From Kappaphycus alvarezii (Eukaryota > Rhodophyta > Florideophyceae > Gigartinales > Solieriaceae): 64,000 bases of DNA. A program made the position numbers and the translations under genes. Of the stretch, positions 9,440 through 20,728 are shown in pieces. The stretch is from assembly GCA_002205965.3 (NCBI GenBank), contig NADL03000614.1:434001-498000 (forward strand), written 5' to 3'. Position 1 is the stretch's first letter. Each line of letters starts with the position of its first letter. Below the pieces are notes generated by a model. That model had not been told where the DNA came from and did no database searches. It worked only from the letters and a program-made list of their open reading frames with translations.

Positions 9440-10330
9440 GTATACCGTTCACAGGGGGCTAGAGTGGAGACTTTAAGGAGTTTCTCTATACATATGTTAA
9501 TGTTTTTATGCGTGAGAAGGGCGATGAAGGGAAGGCCGCAAGTATCTTCGCCTATCTTCGTGGTGACGCAAAGCACAAACATAAGGCCAAGTTTATCGAC
9601 GGGTGGTCTCTTAACGGGAATGGGCGTAACTTTGGTGATATATGTGAGTGGCTGTGAAAAAAGTTGCTATAGAGGTAGAACCAGATGAGATGGTTCGTAC
9701 CTCCATAGAGGCCCGGCTCAACTTCGACGATTGTTAAGCTCATTGGTATACTTGTGTGATCTCTATGAAAAGGCCAGTTTCAGCGAGCGAGCAAAGTACG
9801 GAATGCTGCATAAGGCGGCGATGGGGGATAAGCGGCTCTCCGATTTCCTCCTCGTCAAGGGCCCTCACACTTTTAATAAACTGAAGGGTACATAGTATAA
9901 TTTGTCAGAAAGTCGGAGCCATTTCAGTCACTGAGTGAGGTACCGAGGGAAACCCATACGTCGATGTCTATGGTACATCCGGGAAATAATTATCAAAGGC
10001 CTGCTACTAGTGCAGCGGTACTAGAATCTGTCAGGAGCGATGTCAAAAACTTGGAAGAAAGGTTAGAAACCCGATTCGATAACTGACTTGACATGGAAAC
10101 CTCGCAGATGGAGAGCCTTACTCTTACCATTAAGAAGAACCAGTCTAGGGCCCCTAATGCCACAGGGCGGGACACTTTGCAAATAGGTGTCCTGATAATT
10201 CACATAGAAACACTCGTTGTGGAAAGTAGGGTCGATATGAGCATCATGAAAGTAACTGCTGGTCTAAAGACAACAGAAGAGCAAATTTATCGGACGCGAG
10301 GAGCGAGTCAGGACCAGAGGTAAAACTTTT
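9440..10330 (+). pseudogene. G1 Gag, degenerate
   Basis: The frame around 9475-9650 reads FLYTYVNVF, then EKGDEGKAASIFAYLRGDA and SLNGNGRNFGDICEWL. The same pattern occurs in G2 at about 14820-15000 (KPASVFDYFSDGLRANYK, SLNENGRDFNKFC), which identifies both as Gag capsid regions of one lineage. Stops and frameshifts break it into several pieces to about 10320, where the protease frame begins. I did not find a zinc knuckle. Confidence 0.55.
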
Positions 10331-10352
10331 ACCAAACAGAAAGGAAAAAAGG

Positions 10353-11435
10353 TTGAAGGATGCCAGTAACGTATCCATCGCTGAAGAAATTAGTCAAGTC
10401 AATGTGACAAAAAGGGATGGGGAAGGGAACATTTTATCGAAAAAACCCTGGCTAGATTACGGAATGCTGGAGCTTATCCCGGCACCTGCACCTTCTCGGA
10501 CCAAAAGGTCTGAACAAGTTGTTCCAGGAATTAAAATCAATCCGGCCAAGAAGACGAAAAAGAATAAGAAATATAAGAGTATCCCGAAGGACGTATTAGA
10601 ATATTTGAAGAAGTACAATTTGGTAGCTGAGCTTGCATCTGCCCCAACTGGAATAAAGTTTGGTGAACTTTTGAGGGGCGACGCAGAGGATGCGAGAAAA
10701 GAACTTAAAAAAATTATCAGGTCTAGTAAGTTCGCTAAGGGTAAGAAACTGTTTTTTCAATCGGCCTCGACAACACCAAGACGTCTTAAGCTGGTACCAG
10801 TCAAAGTATTAGGAATCAAACACCAAGCTTTTTTCGATTCGGGTGCTGTTCTAAACCTCATTTCAGAAAATTTGGTGACAGATCTAGGTCTCGAAATTAC
10901 TCCAACTACTCGAAGAATAACTGTTGCGGATGGAACCGTATCAAAATGCATGGACACTGTTGACAGGGTTTCCGTGTTTTTTAGGGACTCTAATGTTTAT
11001 TTATACTTTCTTATCATGCCTGATCTCCCTTTCGATGCAATCATTGGTTGTCCTACCGTGAAAAGACTAGTGACATGCATTGACGTGGGCAACCAAAGCG
11101 TTTCAGTTAATATTGACGGCGAAACCGTGAAGATGCCCCTGAATTTCGACAAAAGCACACATCCGGAAGATCTAAGAGAAACATACACTGAATATTTCAC
11201 TTCTAGCTACGACAGTGAAGATTCTGAACCAGCTAACACTTTCGGAGGTGGAAAAGGGTACGCTCGAGGGATATTGAACATGGCATGGGATGATTATGAT
11301 TCTGGGTTTGAAACAGATGAAGACTGGAATTCTAGGGTAGGTTTGAGACCTGAATGTGCTTCTTTTTGCGATAATATCGAATCAGAGGATGGAATTCAGA
11401 GCTGGGAAGAAGATTACTATTGCAAAAGAAAATAG
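10353..11435 (+). CDS. G1 protease region, intact 360-codon frame
   Basis: A retropepsin-like aspartic protease that would process Gag-Pol. The catalytic triplet is Asp162-Ser-Gly164 in FFDSGAVLN, followed by hydrophobic strands and an AIIGCP block (about residue 228), which resembles the conserved ILG-type segment. Upstream, residues 79-121 form a helical motif (DVLEYLKKYNLVAELASAP, then GELLRGDAEDA) that recurs before the protease in the other Gypsy copies here. The C-terminal 100 residues are acidic (YDSEDSE, DDYDSGFETDEDW). This is the longest undamaged frame of G1; the next part of pol starts in another frame at about 11445. Confidence 0.8.
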   Translation: MKDASNVSIAEEISQVNVTKRDGEGNILSKKPWLDYGMLELIPAPAPSRTKRSEQVVPGIKINPAKKTKKNKKYKSIPKDVLEYLKKYNLVAELASAPTGIKFGELLRGDAEDARKELKKIIRSSKFAKGKKLFFQSASTTPRRLKLVPVKVLGIKHQAFFDSGAVLNLISENLVTDLGLEITPTTRRITVADGTVSKCMDTVDRVSVFFRDSNVYLYFLIMPDLPFDAIIGCPTVKRLVTCIDVGNQSVSVNIDGETVKMPLNFDKSTHPEDLRETYTEYFTSSYDSEDSEPANTFGGGKGYARGILNMAWDDYDSGFETDEDWNSRVGLRPECASFCDNIESEDGIQSWEEDYYCKRK

Positions 11436-11444
11436 AAATATGTC

Positions 11445-13845
11445 GAATTCCATATATGAAGATGTAAGCACGCCGGAAGTGGTCCTTCAAAATTTGGAGG
11501 GTGAGGATAAAGAAGAAGAAGAGCGCCAGATGGCAGAAATTCAAGAAACAGTACAGCAACTTCCCGCCCCCGCCTCAATGAAAATATCCGACATGTTAAC
11601 ATCTTCCGAAGTAATTGCATGGAGCGTTTCAGATCTAACACAAGCAAGTTTACCGGTCACTCACTCATTTGAACTTACCGATAACCAACCAATTTAACAC
11701 AGGCCTAGACTTCAACCGCCAAAATATGACTAATTTATCTCATAGAATTTTATAAGTATGCTAGGAAATGATATTATTCGGACAGTTGCATCCCCATAGT
11801 TATTTCCAGTTTTGGTAACACCAAAGAAGCATGTGAAAATTCGCTTTTGCGTTGATTACCGACAACTGAACCAGAGAATGATACCCGATAGATTTCCGAT
11901 TCCAAAAATGGGGGAAATCCTCGAGGACCTGAAAGACGGGAGATACCTCATTTCATTTGACCTTTAAACTGGCTAGGGGCAGATTCCATTCGATGAAAAA
12001 TGTAAGGAAAAAACAACTTTTACCAGCAAAGCCGGTACCTTCAGGGTCGAAATGATGCCTTTTGGTCTCATGAATGTCCCAGCTACATTCCAAAGAATGA
12101 TGAAAGAGGTTTTGAAAGGATTTCCATTTGCAAGATTTTATATCGATGATGTGGTCATATTCTCAAAAACTTTGGATCAGCACATATCGCATGTCAAGAC
12201 AGCGCAGGAGAGTATATCGGCATACAGCCTGAAAATTAAGTTGAACAAATGCTTCTTTGCGAAATTTTCTATCCAATTACTCGGTCATATCGTCGATCAA
12301 GAGTGAATTATAGTGGATCCAGGGAAAACGAAAAAAAAATCAATTTGGCACCAAGGCCCGCTTCAAAGACGAAGGTTCGAAGCTTCCTAGGACTGGCATC
12401 ATATTACAGAAGATTTGTCAAAGATTTCGCCAAGACTGAAACACCGTTACATGCCAGCACTACGAAGAACGGAAAATTTTACTGGAACAAGGAGATGCAA
12501 TCTGCATTTGAGGAGCTTAAAGATAAGCTATGAGTCCTCCCAGTGCTCATGTATCCGGATTAAAAGAGACCATTTCTTGTGGAAACAGATGCCTCAGAAC
12601 GGTCTTTGGGTGCCGCTTTGTCCCAAAAAGATGAAAACAGAAGACCACACCCTGTTCAATTCGCAATTAGCACTCTGAATAATGCGAAAAAGAGATACTA
12701 TGTCTGCGAGAAAGAAGCACTAGCTGTCGTCTTCGCACTGAAAAAGTTTCGCGTGTACCTTTTATCACTCGAAAAATTTGTCTTGATACCTTTCACCTGG
12801 CACTTAAGACAGCATTCCAAAAGAATGATGTACATCACTGCTTAACCCGATGGCTTGACATTTTCGCAGAATATCGATTTGAGATTGTGTATAGACCCGG
12901 ACGCATTAATCAGCCTGCTGATTACCTATACCGCTTGAGGGATCCAATGAGTCCAAATGAAAAAGCTTGAGAGGAGATCGTCGGAGTTGCCGAGGTACAA
13001 GTGCCAAACGAAAACAAGTACGAAGCTAATCTTCTCGGACTAATGATATTAGTTGATGGACTCGAAATGAGAAAGGTTGATTTTGAACACAGCCATTGGG
13101 TACGAAGGAATCAAAACGCTTTGACATTATGTAATGGGAAACTCTTCCGACATACGAAAGCTGGCCCTCGACTATTGGCCCCTTTCAAAGAAATAATAAA
13201 GATCTTGAGGACTTTTCATGATAAGTTGGGGGTATTGGGATCTCGAAACAACCAAAAAAAATTCACTACAGAGAGATTCTGGTGGCCCAGTATCCATAAG
13301 GACGTTTATAAGTTCATGAAAAGCTGCGACAACTGTCAAAAATTCACTCCGATACGAAAGTATAAGACAACTCTGAGCTTTCCAGTTTCCGGTCTTTTTG
13401 AAACCTTCTCAGTCGACTTTGCCGGTCCATTCAAGGAAACCACTTCGGGAAAAAAATATCTCCTTGTAGGAGTGGCACATATTACTGGATGACCAATAGC
13501 TGTTGCAGTTGAGGAGGCCAATGATGAGGTGGTCCTGAGATTAATCGAAAAAGATATAATTGAACCGTTTGGTCTTCCAAAAAGGATCATCTCGGATAAC
13601 GAGCTTTGTTTTACGGCAACTTCACTGCGTCGTTTTTTGAAAGAGAAATTGATTTAGCTGAAGACAGTTCTCGATTACGCTCTTATGTCAAACGGGAAAG
13701 CGGAAAGGATGATTGGAACCATCAAACGCGCACCTACTTTTTGGAATATTTCATAGGTAATCAACTGCATCCCTATTTGTTTGAAAGACCTCATGTTGTA
13801 ACAATACGGCAACGTACATTAATGGAAACAGAAGAAGAATGGTGA
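11445..13845 (+). pseudogene. G1 RT, RNase H and integrase, degenerate
   Basis: Pol continues after an acidic linker with a pre-RT THSFELTDNQPI motif (about 11655-11695). RT shows KIRFCVDYRQLN (about 11840), MPFGLMNVPATFQRMM (12052-12110) and the catalytic YIDD (about 12142). RNase H shows ETDASERSLGAAL (12580) and the YYVCEKEALAVV block (12695). Integrase has a damaged HHCC finger (GVLG where GHLG is expected, then CDNCQ), SVDFAGPF with the first Asp (about 13410) and IISDN with the second (about 13590). A frame-shifted NGKAERMIGTIK near 13690 holds the catalytic Glu. Several stops and frameshifts occur. The end, TYFLEYFIGN, is shared with G2. Confidence 0.85.
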
Positions 13846-13865
13846 CGAGAAGGGACGTTCGTCTT

Positions 13866-13878
13866 GAGCGAGAGAGCG
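13866..13878 (+). other. Polypurine tract candidate of G1
   Basis: GAGCGAGAGAGCG lies immediately before the 3' LTR start TGATATAATG. G2 has the closely similar GGGCGAGGGGGCG at the same place (about 20715-20728). It would prime plus-strand DNA synthesis. Confidence 0.55.
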
Positions 13879-14290
13879 TGATATAATGAGAATTGTAGGT
13901 ATTATTTGGTATGCTGCGCTAGCTGAGCTGACATGCTGCGCTGGCTGCGCTGTGACTGTACTTACAATTTTATTTTCAATTATTTTTGGAGGGATGCTTT
14001 GCAACGTACTTTGGCGGTGCAGATATGGCACATATGTAGGTACTGTACAGGTGCTACAAATTGTGAGGGTTGAAAACTCTATATACGACCACACCAAATA
14101 GGCGTCACCAAAACTAGTATTCCGAAAGATTATATAAGATAACAAATCGCACGTACTTACGGTTCAAAAGAAAGGGTGAGCAAGGCGTTAATTGGCATAG
14201 AGTCAATTCAGGAATATCTGTATTCGCAGTGAAGTGCCGTCAAGCCGATCACTCCCACCAAGGTCAATGAGCCCTGCTTCACGCAGATTT
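13879..14290 (+). repeat. 3' LTR of G1
   Basis: Starts TGATATAATGAGAATTG and matches the 5' LTR strongly to about 14069. Past that point similarity is patchy (for example GTGAAGTGCCG near 14235 against GTCAAGTGCCG near 9250). The right end is therefore approximate. It preserves the empty target site of H1. Confidence 0.7.
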
Positions 14291-14419
14291 AAGTTCGAAC
14301 ATTTGGTACTGCAGAAAATGCCAGCCGTTCGTTTATTGAGAAGATAGAAGCACTTTTGCTTCTGATACTAAGAAATTATCTAAAGAAGCGTTCTGCACAG
14401 ATAGTTCTAATCAAGAGAA

Positions 14420-14625
14420 TCAACGCCGCGAAGAAATTTGGGATTCCACCTCACACCGAAATTTTCACTCAGTTCCCTAGCCTTTACACGATTTGGTAGT
14501 GCTTTCTCCTTGGATTTGGTTAGTAGAGCAGTCACTAAGCTTTCAAGTCCTCTACTCTCCATCGCCTGTCAATGTCTACTGTAGCACTTTAGTCGCCCGC
14601 AACAACTCTCACCCCGGTAGTTAGT
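14420..14625 (+). repeat. 5' LTR fragment of G2
   Basis: Similar to 21960-22140: AGTTCCCTARCCT, the TCTACTGTAGCACTT block and a GGTAGTTA ending. The upstream limit is unclear and the copy may be truncated by events near the G1 boundary. From 14070 to 14420 I see nothing else recognisable. Confidence 0.5.
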
Positions 14626-14759
14626 GGTTTCCTTTTCCGTTGGCTCCATTTTTACACTGTCATTTGGCATCTTTGTCAAGTTTTCTTCGCACCTGCAGAA
14701 CGTTACTCGGTGGTTTTTTTGTGAGGCTGGGGGTGTTCAGTCACTACAATATCATTTGA

Positions 14760-15310
14760 ATGATGGAACTATGAACGCTTACCTGCAATTAAATGGTAGC
14801 AGTAGTGAAGACGTGGAAGAGTTCCTTTATACTTAAATTATTGTTTTGACGAGAGGTAAGAACCTCAAAGAGAAGCCCGCAAGCGTTTTTGACTATTTTT
14901 CTGATGGCTTGAGGGCGAATTACAAGGAAAGTTTTATAGCTGGACGGTCCTTGAATGAAAATGGCCGTGACTTTAACAAATTTTGTACATGTTTCGTCAA
15001 GCAATACGCAAGGGCGGTAGACCCGATGAAATGATTCGTATTCCCATCGAATCCCGTTTAGATTTCCAATATTTCTAGGGCTCATTCGTTACGGTGTCCA
15101 TTTTGTATGAGAAATCAGTTTTCTATGTCGAAGCAAAGTAAGGAATGCTCCACAAAGCAGCGACTGTCAATAAAGGCCTGGCGTAATTCCTTCTTATCAA
15201 AGGACATCCAGCGTTTATCAAACTTAAGGATACGATCGTTGAATACGTCAAGAACTCCGTGACCTTCCAGTCGTTGGTTTCGCAGTAAGGGTAAAGCTAT
15301 ACGAAGAAAG
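14760..15310 (+). pseudogene. G2 Gag, degenerate
   Basis: Reads FLYT, stop, then RGKNLKEKPASVFDYFSDGL (about 14860-14910) and a SLNENGRDFNKFCTCFVKQYARA block, in close parallel to G1 gag. Frameshifted remnants continue to about 15310. No zinc knuckle seen. Confidence 0.5.
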
Positions 15311-15811
15311 CTAACCTTGGCCCCGAGCATAATTATTTCAGGCCTGTCACAAGGGCAGCTGCATTGGAATCTGTTTGGAGTGATTTCATGATGTTCGAGG
15401 AAGAATGGAGAACCACTTCGACAACCGCTTGGAGATGATAAATTCGCAGCTAGAGAACCTCACCCTAACAATTGCGAAGAATTAAACAGCAAAGCCGAAG
15501 ACGGGAGAGGTATGATCCTACTGTCACAAGCCGTATCGTTTAGCTGCCCGGTGTCCTGAAAAATACTACTGGAACACAAGTAGCGGAAAATCTGGTCGTT
15601 ACTGGGATCAGGAGATTAATTGTTGGTCGAAGAATGTGCGTCAAAGTTTAATAACAAAATTGGTAGTAGAATCCAGACCCGAGCTGAAAATGTTTGAAAG
15701 TCGATACGAGAAGTGCCCCGCTAACAAGGGCAAGGTTTAAGTCGCTCGAGAATCCAAAAAAGGTAGCGCTACAAAACAAGACGCGGAAGGTAATGTGCTA
15801 TCAAAATAACC

Positions 15812-16531
15812 ATGGATAGAGCAAGACCCGCTCGAAAACATCCCGGATATCTCGTTACTTTTAACAAAAATAATAATCATCTGAGCCCAGGGGTGCCTCC
15901 AACTACGGAGGCGAAGAAAATCGGGAAAATGCGGAAGCCATGGTTTACGACTAGGGATGTATTAGGACACGTCCAGAAAAGAGACTTAATATCCGAGCTC
16001 GCTACGGCCCCATCCGGTGTGAACGTCGAGCAGCTGCTGAGAGGGATTCAGAGAATGCGAGGAGAGATTTTAGAATATCTTGAGGCCCTGAGGATTAAGA
16101 AGGAAAATAGGGATGCCTTTACTTCTTCGACCGCCAGCGCCAGATGTCTTTTCTTTGTCCCTGTAAAGTTACCAGGAAGATATTTGCAAGTTATTTGTGA
16201 ATCCCTTGAGAATCACAAGTTATTTGACTCCGGAGCATTCCTACATATTATTTCAGAAGATCTTGTAGAGTAAATGTGCATCGACATCTTCCCGACCACT
16301 AGGAAGATAACTGCCAAGGATAGGAACGTGTTTCACTGCCTTGGCACAATTGAAAATTTTTCAGTATTCTTTTCGCGAATGAAAGGGGGTTTAGACTTCC
16401 TCGTCATGCAAGACCTTCCTCTTCACACGATTATAGGGTTTCCAACAACAAAGAAACTGGAAGCTTGTATCAAACTGGTTAACCAGATATTATTGGTCCA
16501 AATTGACGGAAAGAAGCGAGGCTGCCATTGA
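15812..16531 (+). pseudogene. G2 protease region
   Basis: Two in-frame pieces, 15812-16273 and 16274-16531, separated only by a TAA at 16271-16273. The first has the pre-protease motif (DVLGHVQKRDLISELATAP, EQLLRG) and the catalytic FDSGAFLHIIS triplet. The second has the downstream DLPLHTIIGFP block. The frame is otherwise open over 240 codons and matches the G1 protease in order and spacing. Confidence 0.75.
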
Positions 16532-17099
16532 ATTAAGACAACAGGGCGTGTTTGGAGAAACCAATTGGGAAAAAAGCGAATATTTCACTTCAAGCTATAA
16601 TATGGATTGCTCTAAAGTTACAGTGGAGGAATAAATAACAGAATTGGACGAAAAAAAAACCTATGAACTTCGCTTTCGGCGATCCAGATAACAGATACCG
16701 TACTACTGCAGTAAAACGGCGCGGTCGGAACAAATGTACTAGTACGTAGCCCTATGCAAAGATCCCACCCCAGATATCAAAGGGAGCCGCGTAATAGCAG
16801 GAGAAGGCCGCGAATTTTGCCCTCTGGCGCGCAATGGCTGCCTAAGCACTAATGGTTAAGAATAAAACAATGTGGCGACAGTTGAGCATATTCTACCCGC
16901 ATCGAACGAAAACGCCAAGATAAAACTAGCTGATAATATCATAGAGATGACGAGCCAATCAGAAACGTTGGAGGCGGTTCATGAAAAACTGAAGCACTTC
17001 TCTCTCCCCGAAATTGGTTAAATTTCTACAACACTTACCTTAAACGAAGTGGTCACCCGGAACGCTTAGGATTTACGAATTTCCCAAGTCCCTGTCACG

Positions 17100-20000
17100 C
17101 ACTATTTCGAGTTGACTAATACTGACCCCATTTATCATATAAACTGTGTCAACCACCAAAGTCGGAGGGAGTTATGCAAGAAAACGTGAGAATTATGTTT
17201 CAAAATGGAGTTATTAAGCCGCCTTCGTCAGCTTGGTCTTTCCCAGTTGTGATCGATCCCAGAAACGATGTAAAGTCGAATTATTGTGTCTATTATCGCC
17301 TACTTTCCCAAAAAATGATCTCAGATGGATTCCTTCTCCCAAAGATAGAAGAATTTCTGTAGGAATTGAAAGTAGAGCGCTACTTTACGTCTAAAGATTT
17401 GTATACATGTTATTGGCAGATCCCAATCTCTGAAGAATGCAAAGCCATGAATACGTTTACCTGCAAGCTAGGGACTTTCAAATTCGAAAAAATGCCCTTC
17501 GATCTTATGATCTCAGCGGCAACACTTCAAAGAATGATAAATGAAGTATTGAACGGGCTCTAGTTTGTAAGAGTGTATACAGACGACATAGTGATATTTT
17601 CGGAAGCACTGGAATCTCACTTGGATTATATTAGGTTAGTGGTGGAAAGGATTTCACATAATCATTGATAATGAAACTTGGGCAACTGCTTCTTCGCAAA
17701 ATCATCTATCAAATTACCTGCTCATGTGTTTTGGACTGCAACATAATAATTATGATTGACCCGAAAAGACCTCTAGGATAAAAAACTACCATATTAACGT
17801 AAACAACAGAGTCGCGTAGTTTTTATTGGCCTTTCATGGTACAATAGATATTTTATTTGTTTTTTGCTAAAATCACTGCTTCTCTACACACATTAGCTTC
17901 AAATCACGTTCTTTTTAACTTGAGTGCATATATTGAAACGCTTTTTGAGCTAAAACGAAAGTTTTACGAGCCAGCACTACTCTTATATACGTTGTCCAGA
18001 AAGATGACGATGGTAAAATTACACCTAGGACAGTCTGCGAGTCTTATAATGATTAATGATGAATGAAGGTACACCGTCTGCGAGAAAGAGGCCCTGGCTG
18101 TCCTGTCTCGGCTAAAAAAAAGTTCATTTTCTACTTAAACCCACTAGAAAGCTTGAGTTGATGATAGATCACCAGGTCCTTCAAACTTCGTTGAATAAGA
18201 AAGACGTTCAAACCCGCTTGGCGAGACGGCTAGACTTACTTACAGAATACCGATAAAAAATCACTAACCCCCAGGAAAAGATCAATCACTCAGCAGAAGT
18301 TCTTTCCAGATCCAAGGACCGAAAATAAAACATCGTAGAAGCTTAAGGAAATAGTGCTGATGTAATCATTATTGATATAACATTTCCATCTGGCTTTGAA
18401 GCCAAATTGAACCCCTATTTTCTATTTTAGACGGGGCTGGAGATCAACAAAGCGGGTGTGAAACACAGGGACTGGGTGAGACGAAATCAGAAATTATTTT
18501 CAGTTTGAGAAGAAAAGCTGTTTCGGTTAACAAAAGCAGTTTCGTGGATAGTGGCTCCTTTAGAAAAAAAAGCGAAGTTATGAGGACCATTCATGATGAA
18601 CTGGGCCATTGGGGCCTTAGTAAAACAAAACAATTTATCAAAGAGATATTTCGGTGTCCGGAAGGTCACAGAGATATCTATAACGTTTTGAAAAGTTGCG
18701 ATGGTTGTCAAGAGTTCACTACAGTCATAAAAAAATACAAACCATTTCTTTGTATTTATATTTACGGGCTACTTGAGACATTCTCCCTGAATTCTTTGAC
18801 CCTTTCAGGAAGACTCCTTGCAAAAAAAAATCTTCTCATATGAGTTTAACAACTGACAGGATGGGCATCTACAGTGCGTGATGTGGACTCAATCGCGGAC
18901 TTAGTCATTGAATTTACAAGAAAAGAAACAATTGCCTAGAAGAATAATTTAGAACAAACCAATTTGCTTTACGGATACACCTCTTGTAAAATTTTTGAGA
19001 TAAAACGAAATTGGTTGCAAAACGGTTCAATCAGAGAGAATGTTTGGAACAGTTAAAAGTTCCATATCAAGGATCATATTGGGAAACGAAATCGCAGTGG
19101 AGGACACTATGATAAAGGTTTTGTACAGCTACAGGTATAGAAAAGGAACCGATGAGTGACCTCCGTTTTAGATAACGTATAGAAAGGCCCCTTGAATGGT
19201 GCAAGATGCTTTTGAAGCTACTAATATGGAATCTAATTGACGAAAAGTAGAACACCTAACATCTGAAAACTGGAGATACAGCCGGGCCAGGAAAGGGAGC
19301 CAAATAAAGAGTCCCGTGAAATTCCGCGAACTTTCGCTGTCGGGTTGAAGGTTTTTTTCATTAATGGTAAAGCTTGACAACAGTCTGTTAAGTGGCCAGC
19401 GTTCGGTAAAAAGTATTCTAATCCTTGCCTTATTAAACAATCAAGGCACACACATTACGAGCTCTACTCAAGCTTTTGAAAGAGGTCAGGAAAGGCTATT
19501 CATTCACCACAACTCATTCCATATCATGAGAGAACCGAATATATTTGTATGATTGGAACTTAAAATTCCCCATCGAATGTACTGGTCCATAATTACATAT
19601 TGCTCATAATTGGCAGTAGGCGAGCAAGGGAATAGATTGGCTCGTTGAGAAGTGCATATGCAGTAGATCCAGTTATTCTACATTTTTCATTAACAAAGCA
19701 CTTATTTTCAGGGCTCTGAGTGGTCCATTTATTGCTGGACATGACCAAAAGTTATTGCTAAGGGTGTTTTTTCGTTTCAGAACGAAATTTTTACCGATTC
19801 CGGTCCAGAATTTGTAGAAGCCATATACCACTAATCTGTGGAACTTTGCGGCACAGTTTCTCCTGGGTAACGGTGGCATACATACTTCAACGTAGTTCTA
19901 AACTCATTTTGGTTTCTAGAATCCCTCTCACATGTTGATATTTGCGGCTATGGCCTGACTTCAGACGTGGATTATAGGTTGATCCCCTACCCTTCACTGT

Positions 20001-20690
20001 TTCTATAAGTTAGGACTACGCATTACGAGAACAGAGAGGAGGTGTAAGAGCCCCATAAGGAAGTAATGATGACCTAAAGCGAGTCTTTGGAAGGACCCGA
20101 CCATCTGGGACTGGGCAGCCGGCGCCCCCCGAAGGAGCTACGTGCCAGTCCAAGAACTGCTAGAGGTGTGATTGAACCTCCGCCAGGAGGGTCTTCTGCA
20201 CCGCATCCGTAACCTCATTGTACAATTATCCACAATACATAATCGCTAAAAGGAAAGTTTCTACTTGGCTTCACGATTTTATATGTGAAGATAACGACGC
20301 TCAAGTTATTTCATTATTTCATGGTGAGTATTTTTCTCCGTTTCCGGTCGCTGCACAGAACTCACTTGTCATACGAGGACGCATTCGACTTTATGCGTGT
20401 ATTGTTCTACTTTAGACATCCCTTCCTCCGGGATCTTTCGGATGAGTTTTCATAACACATAAATTTCTTTACTATGGAAAGCTCCGGATCTGTTACGGAG
20501 GAAGAAGTTATTCGACCACAATTCAGAATCATCAAGCCGATATATCAAGCCATGAAACGAAGTGAGGTGCCCGTGACTAGGACATACTTCTTAGAGCACT
20601 ATATTGGTAATCGCTTACTCTTTTATCTTTTCGACCGAAATTTTATTCTAGAAGAAATACTAAGGACATTGATAGAGGAAACAAAATAAT
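17100..20690 (+). pseudogene. G2 RT, RNase H and integrase, degenerate
   Basis: RT: PSSAWSFPVVIDPRND (about 17222), NYCVYYRLLSQ, LYTCYWQIPISEE, FDLMISAATLQRM and the catalytic VYTDDIVIFS (about 17573). RNase H traces: YTVCEKEALAVL (about 18070). Integrase: a complete HHCC zinc finger (IHDELGHWG ... CDGCQ, 18585-18710), then degraded core sequence. 18850-20470 shows only scattered similarity to integrase and many stops. The end, TRTYFLEHYIGNRLLFYLF (20575-20640), matches the end of G1 pol and is followed by the polypurine tract. Confidence 0.75.
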
Positions 20691-20728
20691 AATGAAGGGG
20701 AGGGACGTCCGCTTCGGGCGAGGGGGCG

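Larger units (their letters stand above)
5941..14290 (+). mobile_element. Ty3/Gypsy retrotransposon G1
   Basis: Plus-strand Gypsy element with gag, protease, RT, RNase H and integrase in that order. The 3' LTR starts at 13879 (TGATATAATG). The 5' LTR starts at 5941 with nearly the same bases and is split by Harbinger H1 at 5966-8951. The right boundary is uncertain because the 3' LTR fades out after about 14070. Pol has several stops and frameshifts, so the copy is dead, but the protease ORF is fully open. It shares gag and pol-end motifs with G2, which follows directly. Confidence 0.8.

Noticed and set aside
14161-14165. GGTTC after CTTAC as the right target duplication of G1, matching GGTTC at 5936-5940.
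   Set aside because: The 3' LTR end cannot be fixed, the preceding bases do not match the 5' LTR end, and a 5-base match in this length is expected by chance.
6991-18340. Possible reassigned stop codons: several in-frame TAA/TAG in G1 RT and in the H1 transposase sit where relatives have Tyr.
   Set aside because: Other in-frame stops in G1, G2 and G3 fall where relatives have Lys, Glu, Asn, Trp or Cys. Indels are common as well, and the intact frames end normally. Ordinary pseudogene decay explains all of them.
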